Below, piece after piece: positions 47,071 through 54,039 of a stretch of 64,000 bases of DNA. The notes beneath the pieces were generated by a model. It was not told where the DNA came from and did no database searches. It saw nothing but the letters and a program-made list of their open reading frames with translations. Each line of letters begins with the position of its first letter. Position 1 is the first letter of the stretch. A program made the position numbers and the translations under genes. The stretch covers positions 812,821 through 876,820 of the forward strand of contig NZ_CP061297.1 of the NCBI RefSeq assembly GCF_018687575.1, given 5' to 3'. Origin of the DNA: Polynucleobacter asymbioticus. GTDB taxonomy: Bacteria; Pseudomonadota; Gammaproteobacteria; Burkholderiales; Burkholderiaceae.

Positions 47071-47868
47071 TCAGGAATGGGAATTGAGCCAGGAATGTCT
47101 TAAAAAATCAAGACTTTCGCGCATAGCGGTGAGTGGATCACCCTGAATATAGCCTTCGACGCTCAGTCGACCAGAAAAGCCACCTTGTTTAATATTTCTA
47201 AAAAAAGAGCCATAGTCATACGATCCTGTCCCTGGATTCAGCCGACCTGTATCTGCAAGGTGAAGGTGTGCTAGCCAGCCTGTATCTCTAGACAACACGT
47301 CGAGTGCTTCGGACTCCTGATCCATATGAAAGAAGTCTGCTAGCGCGCGTACCCGGGGGTGATTGAATACTTTTGCGATCCGTACGCCATCGGCGACACT
47401 GTTGATGAGACTGGATTCCTTGCGGTTTAGGGGTTCGATGACTAGAGTAGTCTCGAGACCTTTCAGACCTTCTGTGCACCATGTGAGCGTGGTGAGGAAG
47501 TCTGCTTCTGCTTGTTCGGCGCTCCAGCCCTCTGGAATATTTCTGCTCGCACCGCTTCCTAGAACCAGAATGTCAGTCTTGGCAATTGCCAGAAGTTCGG
47601 CGACCCGATCAAAATAGTTGCGGTTTCGACGTGTATCTTTTTCAGGACCTACAATTTTTAAATAAGCAGGGAAGAGCATGTTGAATGCTCGCGCCGGTAG
47701 GGCAAGGTCTCTGATTTGTGCTTTGGCATTTGCAAAGGCGGTATCATCTTCAAGTTGCATCGGAGCAAGCTGCCCCTCAAAATAGTCAACTCCCGCCTGT
47801 TGCATCAGCACGGCATGTTTTGGATGGCCACACCAGCCGAATTGGGGTACATCACCTTTGGTTTGCAT
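47071..47868 (-). CDS. Sugar phosphate isomerase/epimerase (xylose isomerase-like TIM barrel)
   Basis: 265-residue TIM-barrel protein of the AP-endonuclease-2/sugar isomerase superfamily. Probable metal ligands: Glu in VIEPLNR, Asp/His in LADFFHMDQE, His in AHLHLADTGR and Glu in LSVEGY. Together with the downstream Gfo/Idh oxidoreductase it would form a two-step isomerisation/oxidation of a polyol, cyclitol or keto sugar; the substrate cannot be read from sequence. ATG at 47868; divergent from the membrane protein gene across 79 bp. Confidence 0.83.
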   Translation of the reverse strand: MQTKGDVPQFGWCGHPKHAVLMQQAGVDYFEGQLAPMQLEDDTAFANAKAQIRDLALPARAFNMLFPAYLKIVGPEKDTRRNRNYFDRVAELLAIAKTDILVLGSGASRNIPEGWSAEQAEADFLTTLTWCTEGLKGLETTLVIEPLNRKESSLINSVADGVRIAKVFNHPRVRALADFFHMDQESEALDVLSRDTGWLAHLHLADTGRLNPGTGSYDYGSFFRNIKQGGFSGRLSVEGYIQGDPLTAMRESLDFLRHSWLNSHS

Positions 47869-47947
47869 ACTTTTCTGTAGCGTCTTTAAAGAATTAATTA
47901 TTTTAAAGCTTATTCCTGACAGTGATTTTATTTTCTAATTTTTGAAT

Positions 47948-48694
47948 ATGACGTGTCAACGCCCCTTTTTAAGTAGGCTTTCAAGTTTGCTGCAGAGATA
48001 TCCGGGCAAGCTTCTGGGTCTGTTGCGCATCCCAATGGATCTCGCGATGTTCTGGGCGGGCGTGCAGACGATGACATTTGCTCCGTTATTTATAGGACAA
48101 GATTTGCATGCTCGTGAGTGGGTGATCTCTGTCGGGGGACTTGCCACCGTGATGCAGACAGGTAACCCCTGGATTGCCTGCGTCGGTCTTATCGGACTAC
48201 TCTCGAGTATCGTGCTTATTATCTACGCAGATCCTGTGAAACACCCCGGCGAGCCAGATCCACAGGATCATCAGAGTTTGCTAAACCCTTTGAAGTTCTG
48301 GAAATACCCCTGGGAGTTTGCGTCACTGATGGCGATTGGTAAAGCACTGAATCTGCTGATGTCAGGGATATCCCGTGGGCGGCTAGATGACCTCTTTCTG
48401 GCGATATGCCTGATTATTGGTCAGTTACTTGTGCAGATCCCTCAACGTTCCCTTATTCCTGGTGCGCTTAGCCCTCAAAGTCTGCTTGCGAAGTTGAAAG
48501 AAAAAATTGCAGAGAATCCTAATAGGGCTTGTGCGCACGTGATGAATATCGGGAATCTAGTTTTTACGATCTCCGCATTGGTAATGCTGGACTTTCCAAG
48601 GATTTTTGCCGGTCTGTGGAATATATGCTTGAATGCCTACTTGATGGCACGCTCTAGTAAGCGACTAACTCCGGTGAGCCGCAACCAGAATTAA
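47948..48694 (+). CDS. Polytopic membrane protein of unknown function
   Basis: 248 residues from ATG 47948 (TTG at 47942 also possible). Several hydrophobic segments: about 28-45, 60-85, 120-137, 148-163 and 205-228, with a Pro/Asp-rich loop (PVKHPGEPDPQDHQ). Divergent from the isomerase/oxidoreductase pair and similar in codon choice, so probably one transferred block. It does not look like a standard sugar transporter; no family recognised. Confidence 0.65.
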   Translation: MTCQRPFLSRLSSLLQRYPGKLLGLLRIPMDLAMFWAGVQTMTFAPLFIGQDLHAREWVISVGGLATVMQTGNPWIACVGLIGLLSSIVLIIYADPVKHPGEPDPQDHQSLLNPLKFWKYPWEFASLMAIGKALNLLMSGISRGRLDDLFLAICLIIGQLLVQIPQRSLIPGALSPQSLLAKLKEKIAENPNRACAHVMNIGNLVFTISALVMLDFPRIFAGLWNICLNAYLMARSSKRLTPVSRNQN

Positions 48695-48796
48695 AAGGCT
48701 GCGCGACTTTGTGCAAACTCTAATCGTGGTGATAGTGGTGGTTAGTGATGTTGTCAGTGCTGGTCAACCAAGAAAGACCAAAACTATTTTCTAGCA

Positions 48797-48827
48797 GTTT
48801 TTCTTTGAATATCTGCTTTGGGTCGAT
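48797..48827 (+). repeat. Flank repeat, copy 2 (contains GCTTTGGGTCGAT)
   Basis: Matches 33652-33682 at 26 of 31 positions. About 50 bp further right, CTCCTAGATCAAAGTATTAGG and then GGCTTA resemble the displaced tRNA terminator in decayed form. The intergenic DNA 48695-48919 otherwise holds only a hairpin AACGGAT/ATCCGTT near 48842. Confidence 0.5.
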
Positions 48828-48919
48828 AACAGCCATCCAAGACCAACGGATTGATTGATCCGTTGCTCCTAGATCAAAGTATTAGGGGCTTAATATCTCT
48901 GCTGGCTTAGAATATCTGA

Positions 48920-49747
48920 ATGTCATTTAATCCGAATCTTGAGCAGGGTGCTGAGCTAATTAATGAGCAGTTATGCAATCTTTTTGGCGTAAGTCCTCAG
49001 GGCGGCATGAGAAGGTCGCTTAAAAATGATGCTTTAGTGCTAATTTCTAATCGGATTGAGTCTCCCTATCAAGACCGTTTTGTCGATGGAGTAATTCACT
49101 ACACAGGCATGGGGCAAATTGGCCACCAAGATCTAAACGCTTCTCAAAATAAGACCCTAAAGGAATCACCGTCAAATGGAGTGAGCATATTTTTATTTGA
49201 GGTCCTAGAGACAAAAAAATATACCTTTACTGGTCAGGTTCATTTAGTTGGGGAGCCTTATCAAGAGATCCAAGAGGATGTTGAAGGCAAAGATCGAATG
49301 GTGTGGATGTTTCCTTTAGGACTTGTTGCGGGGCAGGTTTTACAGCCAGTACCAGTTGAGAAGGTAAAAGAGTTGGAAGTTGCGCGTGAGCGCAAGATTA
49401 CTAAGTTGGACAGAGTAGTGCTTGTTCACAGGGCTAAGCAGGCGGCTAAAGTTCCTGGTTCAAGATCGGTTATTGCTAGGCAGTACCAGCGGAATGAGTA
49501 TGTGGCAGAGGAGGCCAGGCGAAGGGCTCAAGGTGCCTGCCAGCTATGTGATACCGCTGCTCCATTTGCTAATAAATCTGGTCAGCCTTACCTTGAGGTT
49601 CATCATGTCGTTTGGCTTGCTAGAGGTGGTGAAGATAGTCTTGAGAATACGGTCGCTCTTTGCCCGAATTGCCATCGTCGAATGCATGTTCTCGATTCTG
49701 ATTCCGATAAAAACTTACTGCTCACCAAAATAGCCTCACATCAATAG
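48920..49747 (+). CDS. SRA-like plus HNH endonuclease, probable modification-dependent (type IV) restriction
   Basis: 275 residues. The N-terminal domain carries DRFVDGVIHYTGMGQIGHQD (first 20 residues of that run, about 52-71), the signature of SRA/YDG-like modules that read modified DNA, as in ScoMcrA-type enzymes. The C-terminal HNH nuclease has CQLC (207-210), LEVHHVVWLARGGED with His228/His229, Asn243 and the zinc pair CPNCH (248-252). No methyltransferase is present, which fits type IV. It likely cuts incoming methylated or hydroxymethylated DNA in the cytoplasm. Stand-alone gene on the plus strand in the island. Confidence 0.8.
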   Translation: MSFNPNLEQGAELINEQLCNLFGVSPQGGMRRSLKNDALVLISNRIESPYQDRFVDGVIHYTGMGQIGHQDLNASQNKTLKESPSNGVSIFLFEVLETKKYTFTGQVHLVGEPYQEIQEDVEGKDRMVWMFPLGLVAGQVLQPVPVEKVKELEVARERKITKLDRVVLVHRAKQAAKVPGSRSVIARQYQRNEYVAEEARRRAQGACQLCDTAAPFANKSGQPYLEVHHVVWLARGGEDSLENTVALCPNCHRRMHVLDSDSDKNLLLTKIASHQ

Positions 49748-49861
49748 TTATTTTAATTCTCTCCATTAACCAACGGATGGTTGGTCCGATTCTCGTCCGG
49801 TTGGTTCGTAGGCTTGTGGCTCAACCTAGACCAATGGTTTTGATATCCTTTGCACTGAAAT

Positions 49862-50200
49862 TTAGTCTTTTGATAGCCAATGCGAGACATTGGAAGGATT
49901 TTGTTCGTGACGGCCATATCCATATGGAAATTCATCTATAACCTTTGTAATCATCGGTTGAAGTATTTGTGCCTGGGAGTTTCCTAGCTTTGCATGAATA
50001 TAGGGTGCTGCCGCTACTGCATAGGGAAATGCTGCTTCATATTCACCTTGGTCAACCTTATCACTCATACACCTCAAAATAACCTCTAGGGGCGTCATTG
50101 CCTCTGATTGAACAAAGTCCCTTGCAACCTTTGTTGTTTTCTCTGTAGGGCTTCCTTTGCGCCTTCCTGAGCCTGGTCTTCTACCGCCATGTCCAGCCAT
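49862..50200 (-). CDS. Phage-type small protein with a GRRPGSGRRKGS start
   Basis: 112 residues from ATG 50200, with GGAG 8 bases upstream. The start AGHGGRRPGSGRRKGSPT is a basic, Gly-rich motif seen at the N terminus of many phage small terminase-like or other packaging/DNA-binding proteins (recalled, unverified). The rest is helical (TPLEVILRCMSDKVDQGEYEAAF and YIHAKLG). The iteron-like repeats lie directly upstream in its promoter region. Could be a DNA-binding regulator or a TerS analogue. Confidence 0.6.
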   Translation of the reverse strand: MAGHGGRRPGSGRRKGSPTEKTTKVARDFVQSEAMTPLEVILRCMSDKVDQGEYEAAFPYAVAAAPYIHAKLGNSQAQILQPMITKVIDEFPYGYGRHEQNPSNVSHWLSKD

Positions 50201-50377
50201 TATTCGCTCCAATCTTGAAATCATCGATTCTTTTCAATTTCTTGATACCAAGTTTATTTGGCTAATGCTTATATATGGGCAAAAATGACCAAACTACCTT
50301 AAACCTTTTACAACCGATAAATTAAACCGAAAGCTTTCTGTTATTGATGCTCATAAGGAGTGGCTTTACTAGAGGGT

Positions 50378-50506
50378 GTCCTTGCTTTGGTCTAAGAAAC
50401 TTATAAGATAACCCCAGATAGATCCTTGCTCTGGTCTTACGGATAAATTGATCAATCCTTGCTATGGTCTTATGGTTATGTTCATAAGTCCTCTCCATGG
50501 TCTAAG
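50378..50506. repeat. Four iteron-like direct repeats in helical phase
   Basis: 19-bp repeats RTCCTTGCTNTGGTCTWAN start at 50378, 50422, 50455 and 50488; the last copy diverges in the middle. Start-to-start distances are 44, 33 and 33 bp, all multiples of 11, so each copy presents the same DNA face. They fill much of the 320-bp gap 50201-50520 between the 168-residue gene and the GRRPGSGRRKGS gene. Candidate origin iterons or operator array. Confidence 0.8.
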
Positions 50507-50520
50507 AACATCAATTTCGA

Positions 50521-51027
50521 TTAGCATGATTGCGCAATTTGACAATGAGTTTGTCTAATCTTTAGCGGCTTAACAGGTATCATCTTTCTTCTAAGCTTTG
50601 TTTCGGGTGATGGTACCCAATGGGCATAGGCGCCTCGTGGAAAATCTTGAACTTTCACATCAATACCTTTCGTTATTTGTAGTGCTACCCAACAGATTGC
50701 GAACCAGCTTGCTTTATTGGGCCTATGGCCCTGAACCGTTTTAAAAATTAGTTGATGCTCTAGAAGCTCATCTAACGCCTTCTTAAGGGATCCAGCAGAA
50801 GTCCATCCACGTCTCTCGCTCATATATCTCCATGACGCTAACAAAGATCCATTGTTATCACGGCCGTTATATTGCATTGCTATGTCAATCATGAGGCGAA
50901 TTGCATTTCCTGAAAGGGTTTTATATGCCGAGCTATTGAGCACATAATGGGGAATAACAATAACTGCGCCATTTGGATCATCACGCTTTGCGGCATATAG
51001 TTTTTTGCTATTTTTAGCGCTTGGCAT
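50521..51027 (-). CDS. Possible winged-helix replication/regulatory protein
   Basis: 168 residues. The central part (SGNAIRLMIDIAMQYNGR, SWRYMSERRGWTSAGSLKKAL and ELLEHQLIFKTVQ) reads like a winged-helix DNA-binding domain similar to those in phage and plasmid replication initiators. The C-terminal tail is basic. Its stop codon lies 15 bp from the iteron-like array, the usual closeness of an initiator to its sites. Starts 8 bp after the 225-residue gene. The fold assignment is by eye. Confidence 0.55.
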   Translation of the reverse strand: MPSAKNSKKLYAAKRDDPNGAVIVIPHYVLNSSAYKTLSGNAIRLMIDIAMQYNGRDNNGSLLASWRYMSERRGWTSAGSLKKALDELLEHQLIFKTVQGHRPNKASWFAICWVALQITKGIDVKVQDFPRGAYAHWVPSPETKLRRKMIPVKPLKIRQTHCQIAQSC

Positions 51028-51035
51028 CTTTGAGC

Positions 51036-51713
51036 TCAGAATGGAGAATCGCTGCCACCAATTATCGGATTCTTGACTCTATCAAGAACCCTACTGAAAT
51101 CTACTACGTTGTCGTTTGATTTTGATAATTGTCGGGCAATTCTGATATCTTCTTTTTGGCATTGGAGAAAGTGCTGTTCTTGAGTCTGCTTTTGATTTAA
51201 CCATTCTCTCTCTTCATATTTCTCAAGAATGGCGAGAAGGGCGATCATTACATCGCGATAGGTCGAATTTTTATCTATCTTAATAGGATCGCTTTCATCA
51301 TCGATTGAGTCACACGGCGGGGCCGTATTTAACTGATTTAATTCATGTTCTTTTATTTCATAAGCAAGATCATGAAAATTGTCATTTATTTCTTTGGTAA
51401 TTTTATTTAGGATGCGAATCACATCCTTTGGTTTAGCACTGGGATCTATATTTATAGAAATGATCTCGGTTTCAAATTCTTTGGGCTGTAAGCTTCTCGA
51501 GAATGGTCTTTGAAGAATGTGGTCACCATCAGGATCGTTCCAACAATCATCCGCAAAGACTTTTTCCCCCGATAACCTCTTTTCAGTAATTCCGCTATAC
51601 CTTATGACCGTCCGAATTTTGTTTGAAAGATAGCTTTCAATTAGAGCCAATGACTTCGGGCTGTCATTTTCGATAATGAATAATTTTTTTAAAATTTCTA
51701 ATTTTGTATTCAT
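51036..51713 (-). CDS. 225-residue hypothetical protein of the island maintenance module
   Basis: Highly charged soluble protein with helical appearance (EILKKLFIIENDSPKSLALIE, a Lys/Asp-rich middle, and ILEKYEEREWLNQKQTQEQ). It overlaps the upstream small gene by 4 bases and is followed 8 bp later by the possible initiator, so the three form one leftward transcript. No family recognised; AT-rich codon use. Confidence 0.6.
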   Translation of the reverse strand: MNTKLEILKKLFIIENDSPKSLALIESYLSNKIRTVIRYSGITEKRLSGEKVFADDCWNDPDGDHILQRPFSRSLQPKEFETEIISINIDPSAKPKDVIRILNKITKEINDNFHDLAYEIKEHELNQLNTAPPCDSIDDESDPIKIDKNSTYRDVMIALLAILEKYEEREWLNQKQTQEQHFLQCQKEDIRIARQLSKSNDNVVDFSRVLDRVKNPIIGGSDSPF

Positions 51714-51949
51714 TTTTCGAGCTCCTCTTTGGCTAATGCCTGAGCAATCTCAATTACCTTAAGATCATAAGCTGGTCGTATGCGGTGCCATCTTCTTCGC
51801 ACTTTAATTAGCACGCCAGCCTGTACCAAGGACTTGCGATTGATGCGCTCGAACCAGTCGAGAGCGTTCTGAGACCCAAATAGACTCTTTCCTTCGGGTG
51901 TTTCTAAAAATTCAGTTTTGCTCTGAACGCTAGACAAAGTTGCCTCCAT
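51710..51949 (-). CDS. Small putative DNA-binding protein
   Basis: 79 residues from ATG 51949, which has AAGGA about 10 bases upstream; the longer frame to 51982 lacks one. The segment ALDWFERINRKSLVQAGVLI followed by VRRRWHRIRPAYDL has the size and basic character of excisionase/AlpA-type MerR-like proteins, but the match is not certain. First gene of the leftward module; upstream DNA carries GACGG-CGATATA-CCGTC, a possible operator. Confidence 0.5.
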   Translation of the reverse strand: MEATLSSVQSKTEFLETPEGKSLFGSQNALDWFERINRKSLVQAGVLIKVRRRWHRIRPAYDLKVIEIAQALAKEELEK

Positions 51950-52013
51950 AATTCTTTTCCTTTTAATAAATAATTCACACAAATGCGTATGTGGTCTGTT
52001 GATTGGTCAGACG

Positions 52014-52034
52014 AGACGGCGATATACCGTCCTG
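52014..52034. promoter_or_regulatory. Operator-like inverted repeat upstream of the small DNA-binding gene
   Basis: GACGG and CCGTC separated by CGATATA, about 65 bp before the start of the 79-residue gene. Not followed by a T tract, so not a terminator. A binding site is possible. Confidence 0.3.
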
Positions 52035-52138
52035 AGTGAGACTTTATTTTTTAAGAGGTGGAATGAGAATGGGGGGATGGAACCTAACAGCTTATGTTCG
52101 AACCTAGGTGGCTAGGTGTGGGGATATATACAACAGTA

Positions 52139-52825
52139 TTACTCTATTTCAGAGCGCCATTGTCTTAATGTCTTTGTAGTGAGGGTTTTATAGAACTTGC
52201 ATTCCTTAAGCATTTCTTTAAGAAAGGTTTCCTGATCTGGATAGTCAAGTGGATTGCTTTGCCAGATTGCAAATTCTCTTAAGATCATTTCCTTGTCGAT
52301 CTGAGCTTCAGGTGAATTGGTCTTGCGTTTATCTTGATTCATGCCACCTATAAGTGACTTCTGATGTGGATATAAGGACGCCACATGGATTTGACCTAAT
52401 AAGTAATTGGCTTGAGCGATTAATTCCAATGACTTATTTATGTCACCCAATATTGCATAGTGCTTTGCAAGCGGAAGACTAAGCAGTAATTCAGCTATTG
52501 CCACATTCGTTAATGTCATCAAGTTATCCTTTATTAAATCACGGACAAATGAGACTTCTCGTGGATCTGTTAAGCACTCGATCCGATCTCTTTTAAACTT
52601 CTCATGAGTTTCTTTAATAAATTCTATGTCCGATTTACATCTCAAATCGTTAAGTTTTTTTATTTCCTCAATCTCCTCAAGCATCAAGATGCGCTCAGGA
52701 TCAGTTGAATCCACTTTAGTGAAACTAAGCTCTGATACCGTCTTAATAATGATCAAAAGTCTCTGATAGACCTCGTCTGCTTGTTGTTCAATTGAAGGTG
52801 TCAATAAATTTAACTTATTGTTCAT
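52139..52825 (-). CDS. 228-residue hypothetical protein next to the integrase
   Basis: Starts at ATG 52825 with GAGGA 9 bases upstream; the frame extends upstream into the integrase 3' end, which is not needed. Largely helical with charged stretches (LMLEEIEEIKKLNDLRCKSD, ETHEKFKRDRIECL) and a hydrophobic central part (LTNVAIAELLLSLPLAKHYA). Only 25 bp separate it from the integrase stop. No family recognised. Confidence 0.6.
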   Translation of the reverse strand: MNNKLNLLTPSIEQQADEVYQRLLIIIKTVSELSFTKVDSTDPERILMLEEIEEIKKLNDLRCKSDIEFIKETHEKFKRDRIECLTDPREVSFVRDLIKDNLMTLTNVAIAELLLSLPLAKHYAILGDINKSLELIAQANYLLGQIHVASLYPHQKSLIGGMNQDKRKTNSPEAQIDKEMILREFAIWQSNPLDYPDQETFLKEMLKECKFYKTLTTKTLRQWRSEIE

Positions 52826-52850
52826 ATGATTTGTCCTCATTAGTACTTTA

Positions 52851-53849
52851 TCAGTTGGTCTGCGTCGCCATCTGTCCACCCTGGAAGGATTTGCGGATCA
52901 TCTCTTTGCGAGAGTCAATGCAAAGGTGGGCATATCTTTTAGTCATGGCTAAGGACTTATGGTTCATGGATTCTGCTATTGCCAGCAGGGGTATTCCTTG
53001 TTTGGCCAACCAACTTGCATGGGAGTGACGTAGTGAGTGAAAGCACAGACGATCCTTGGGTGCGACCTCTGGTCCGTCCTCTAAGTTAGCGTCCTTCACG
53101 GCCCGCTTCCAAGCCTTGGTGAAGTTCATTTGCCGATAAGGGTTCTGTCCACAGAAAATCAGTTCATCAGGCTTGGCAGCCCCTTTAAAGCGTTTCAATT
53201 CTGAGATGATTTCTGGCAAAAGCACCAAGACAAAGGGCTCTCCGTTTTTGGTTCTTTGGACTAAGGCTTCGCCAACTTGAAGATCAACATCCTGCCATCT
53301 CAAGTTCATCAATGCACCCCTGCGTGCACCAGTAGTCACAGCCATCATGATTAGGGCGGTTAATTTGTGCCAACATGAGATCCGAGCCATCTTGACGAGT
53401 CGATCGTATTCATCATTAGTAAGGTAGCGAGTACGAGCGTTATCCTCTTCTAAGCGCTCCGTATCTGTAACAGGGTTGGTCCAGCCTTTAGGCATAAGGC
53501 GTTTTTTTCTTGCCCAGGTTAAAACACCTTGAAGAGATGTGCGATAACGATTCACGGTAGCTGGAGCAAGTGGCTTGTTGACCTTAGTCATTTCACCACC
53601 AGGCTTTGTTCCACCACGGTTATGAAGTTTTCCACGATTGGTAAGAACATCAAGGCAGTCTTGAACATCATCAGCATCGATGTCACAAGCATTCTTGTTT
53701 CCTAGAATTTCTACAAAGAAATGGAGTCGGCTACCAAGGTAGGGGTCTAAGCCCCTATATCCAGCCATGTAAGTATCAGCGAGTGCCGATAAACTGAAGC
53801 TTTCACCCCTAATCAGGGGGCGATTAACTACTAAATATTGATGTTCCAT
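52851..53849 (-). CDS. Tyrosine-type site-specific integrase
   Basis: 332 residues from ATG 53849, with GGAG 10 bases before. All catalytic residues are visible: Arg176 (TGARRGAL), Lys201 (TKNGE), His271 and Arg274 (HSLRHSHASW), His297 (MNHKS) and nucleophile Tyr306 (KRYAH). The N-terminal part (about 1-130) is the arm- and core-binding region. It lies 72 bp from the tRNA-Asn 3' end, pointing away from it, exactly where the integrase of a tRNA-targeted element belongs. It should catalyse the recombination that made the 48-bp repeats. Confidence 0.95.
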   Translation of the reverse strand: MEHQYLVVNRPLIRGESFSLSALADTYMAGYRGLDPYLGSRLHFFVEILGNKNACDIDADDVQDCLDVLTNRGKLHNRGGTKPGGEMTKVNKPLAPATVNRYRTSLQGVLTWARKKRLMPKGWTNPVTDTERLEEDNARTRYLTNDEYDRLVKMARISCWHKLTALIMMAVTTGARRGALMNLRWQDVDLQVGEALVQRTKNGEPFVLVLLPEIISELKRFKGAAKPDELIFCGQNPYRQMNFTKAWKRAVKDANLEDGPEVAPKDRLCFHSLRHSHASWLAKQGIPLLAIAESMNHKSLAMTKRYAHLCIDSRKEMIRKSFQGGQMATQTN

Positions 53850-53920
53850 GTTTATTTCTCCAGAAAAGAGCAACAGTCAGTTGCAAATTAATGTCGACGG
53901 CAAACACAGACCACACAAGC

Positions 53921-53968
53921 ATTTGGCTCCTCGACCTGGGCTCGAACCAGGGACCTACGGATTAACAG
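53921..53968 (-). repeat. att site, proximal copy within tRNA-Asn
   Basis: 48 bp identical to 33782-33829; here it is the 3' part of the intact tRNA-Asn plus four flanking bases. It marks the right border of the island. Confidence 0.93.
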
Positions 53969-53999
53969 TCCGGCGCTCTACCAACTGAGCTATCGAGGA
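53924..53999 (-). tRNA. tRNA-Asn(GUU), island integration target
   Basis: Complete 76-base gene on the minus strand. Acceptor TCCTCGA pairs with TCGAGGA, the D arm is GCTCAGTTGGTAGAGC, the anticodon loop is CTGTTAA (GTT) and the T arm GGTTCGAGCCC; CCA is encoded. The 3' portion is the att core. A TATAAT element lies just upstream on the minus strand. Confidence 0.97.
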
Positions 54000-54009
54000 A
54001 TAAGCCGAT

Positions 54010-54039
54010 ATTATAGCAAGATGAAATCACTCACTCCAA
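54010..54039 (-). promoter_or_regulatory. tRNA-Asn promoter
   Basis: On the minus strand TTGGAG (54034-54039), an 18-bp spacer, and a perfect TATAAT (54010-54015), ending about 11 bp before the tRNA 5' end. It overlaps the first codons of thiD (start 54021) on the other strand. Confidence 0.6.

Larger units (their letters stand above)
33782..53968. mobile_element. Composite genomic island in tRNA-Asn(GUU), about 20.1 kb
   Basis: Bounded by perfect 48-bp direct repeats of the tRNA-Asn 3' end, with a tyrosine integrase directly beside the intact tRNA and the tRNA terminator beyond the far repeat. All three are classical marks of site-specific integration. An internal degenerate copy of the core and arm at 45761-45838 splits it into a left part (envelope/lipid cargo, no integrase) and a right part (sugar-type enzymes, SRA-HNH endonuclease, maintenance module, integrase). 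No relaxase, coupling protein, capsid or transposase was seen. Because the outer repeats are identical while the inner one has decayed, the last integration or the best-preserved unit appears to be the whole 20 kb. Confidence 0.9.

Noticed and set aside
49753..49935. 60-residue leftward frame after the HNH gene
   Set aside because: It overlaps the end of the 112-residue gene, has no ribosome site and has a random composition.
50378..50506. CRISPR array
   Set aside because: Repeats are only 19 bp, the spacing of 44, 33 and 33 bp leaves 14-25 bp spacers, and no cas genes are present; iteron-like explanation fits better.
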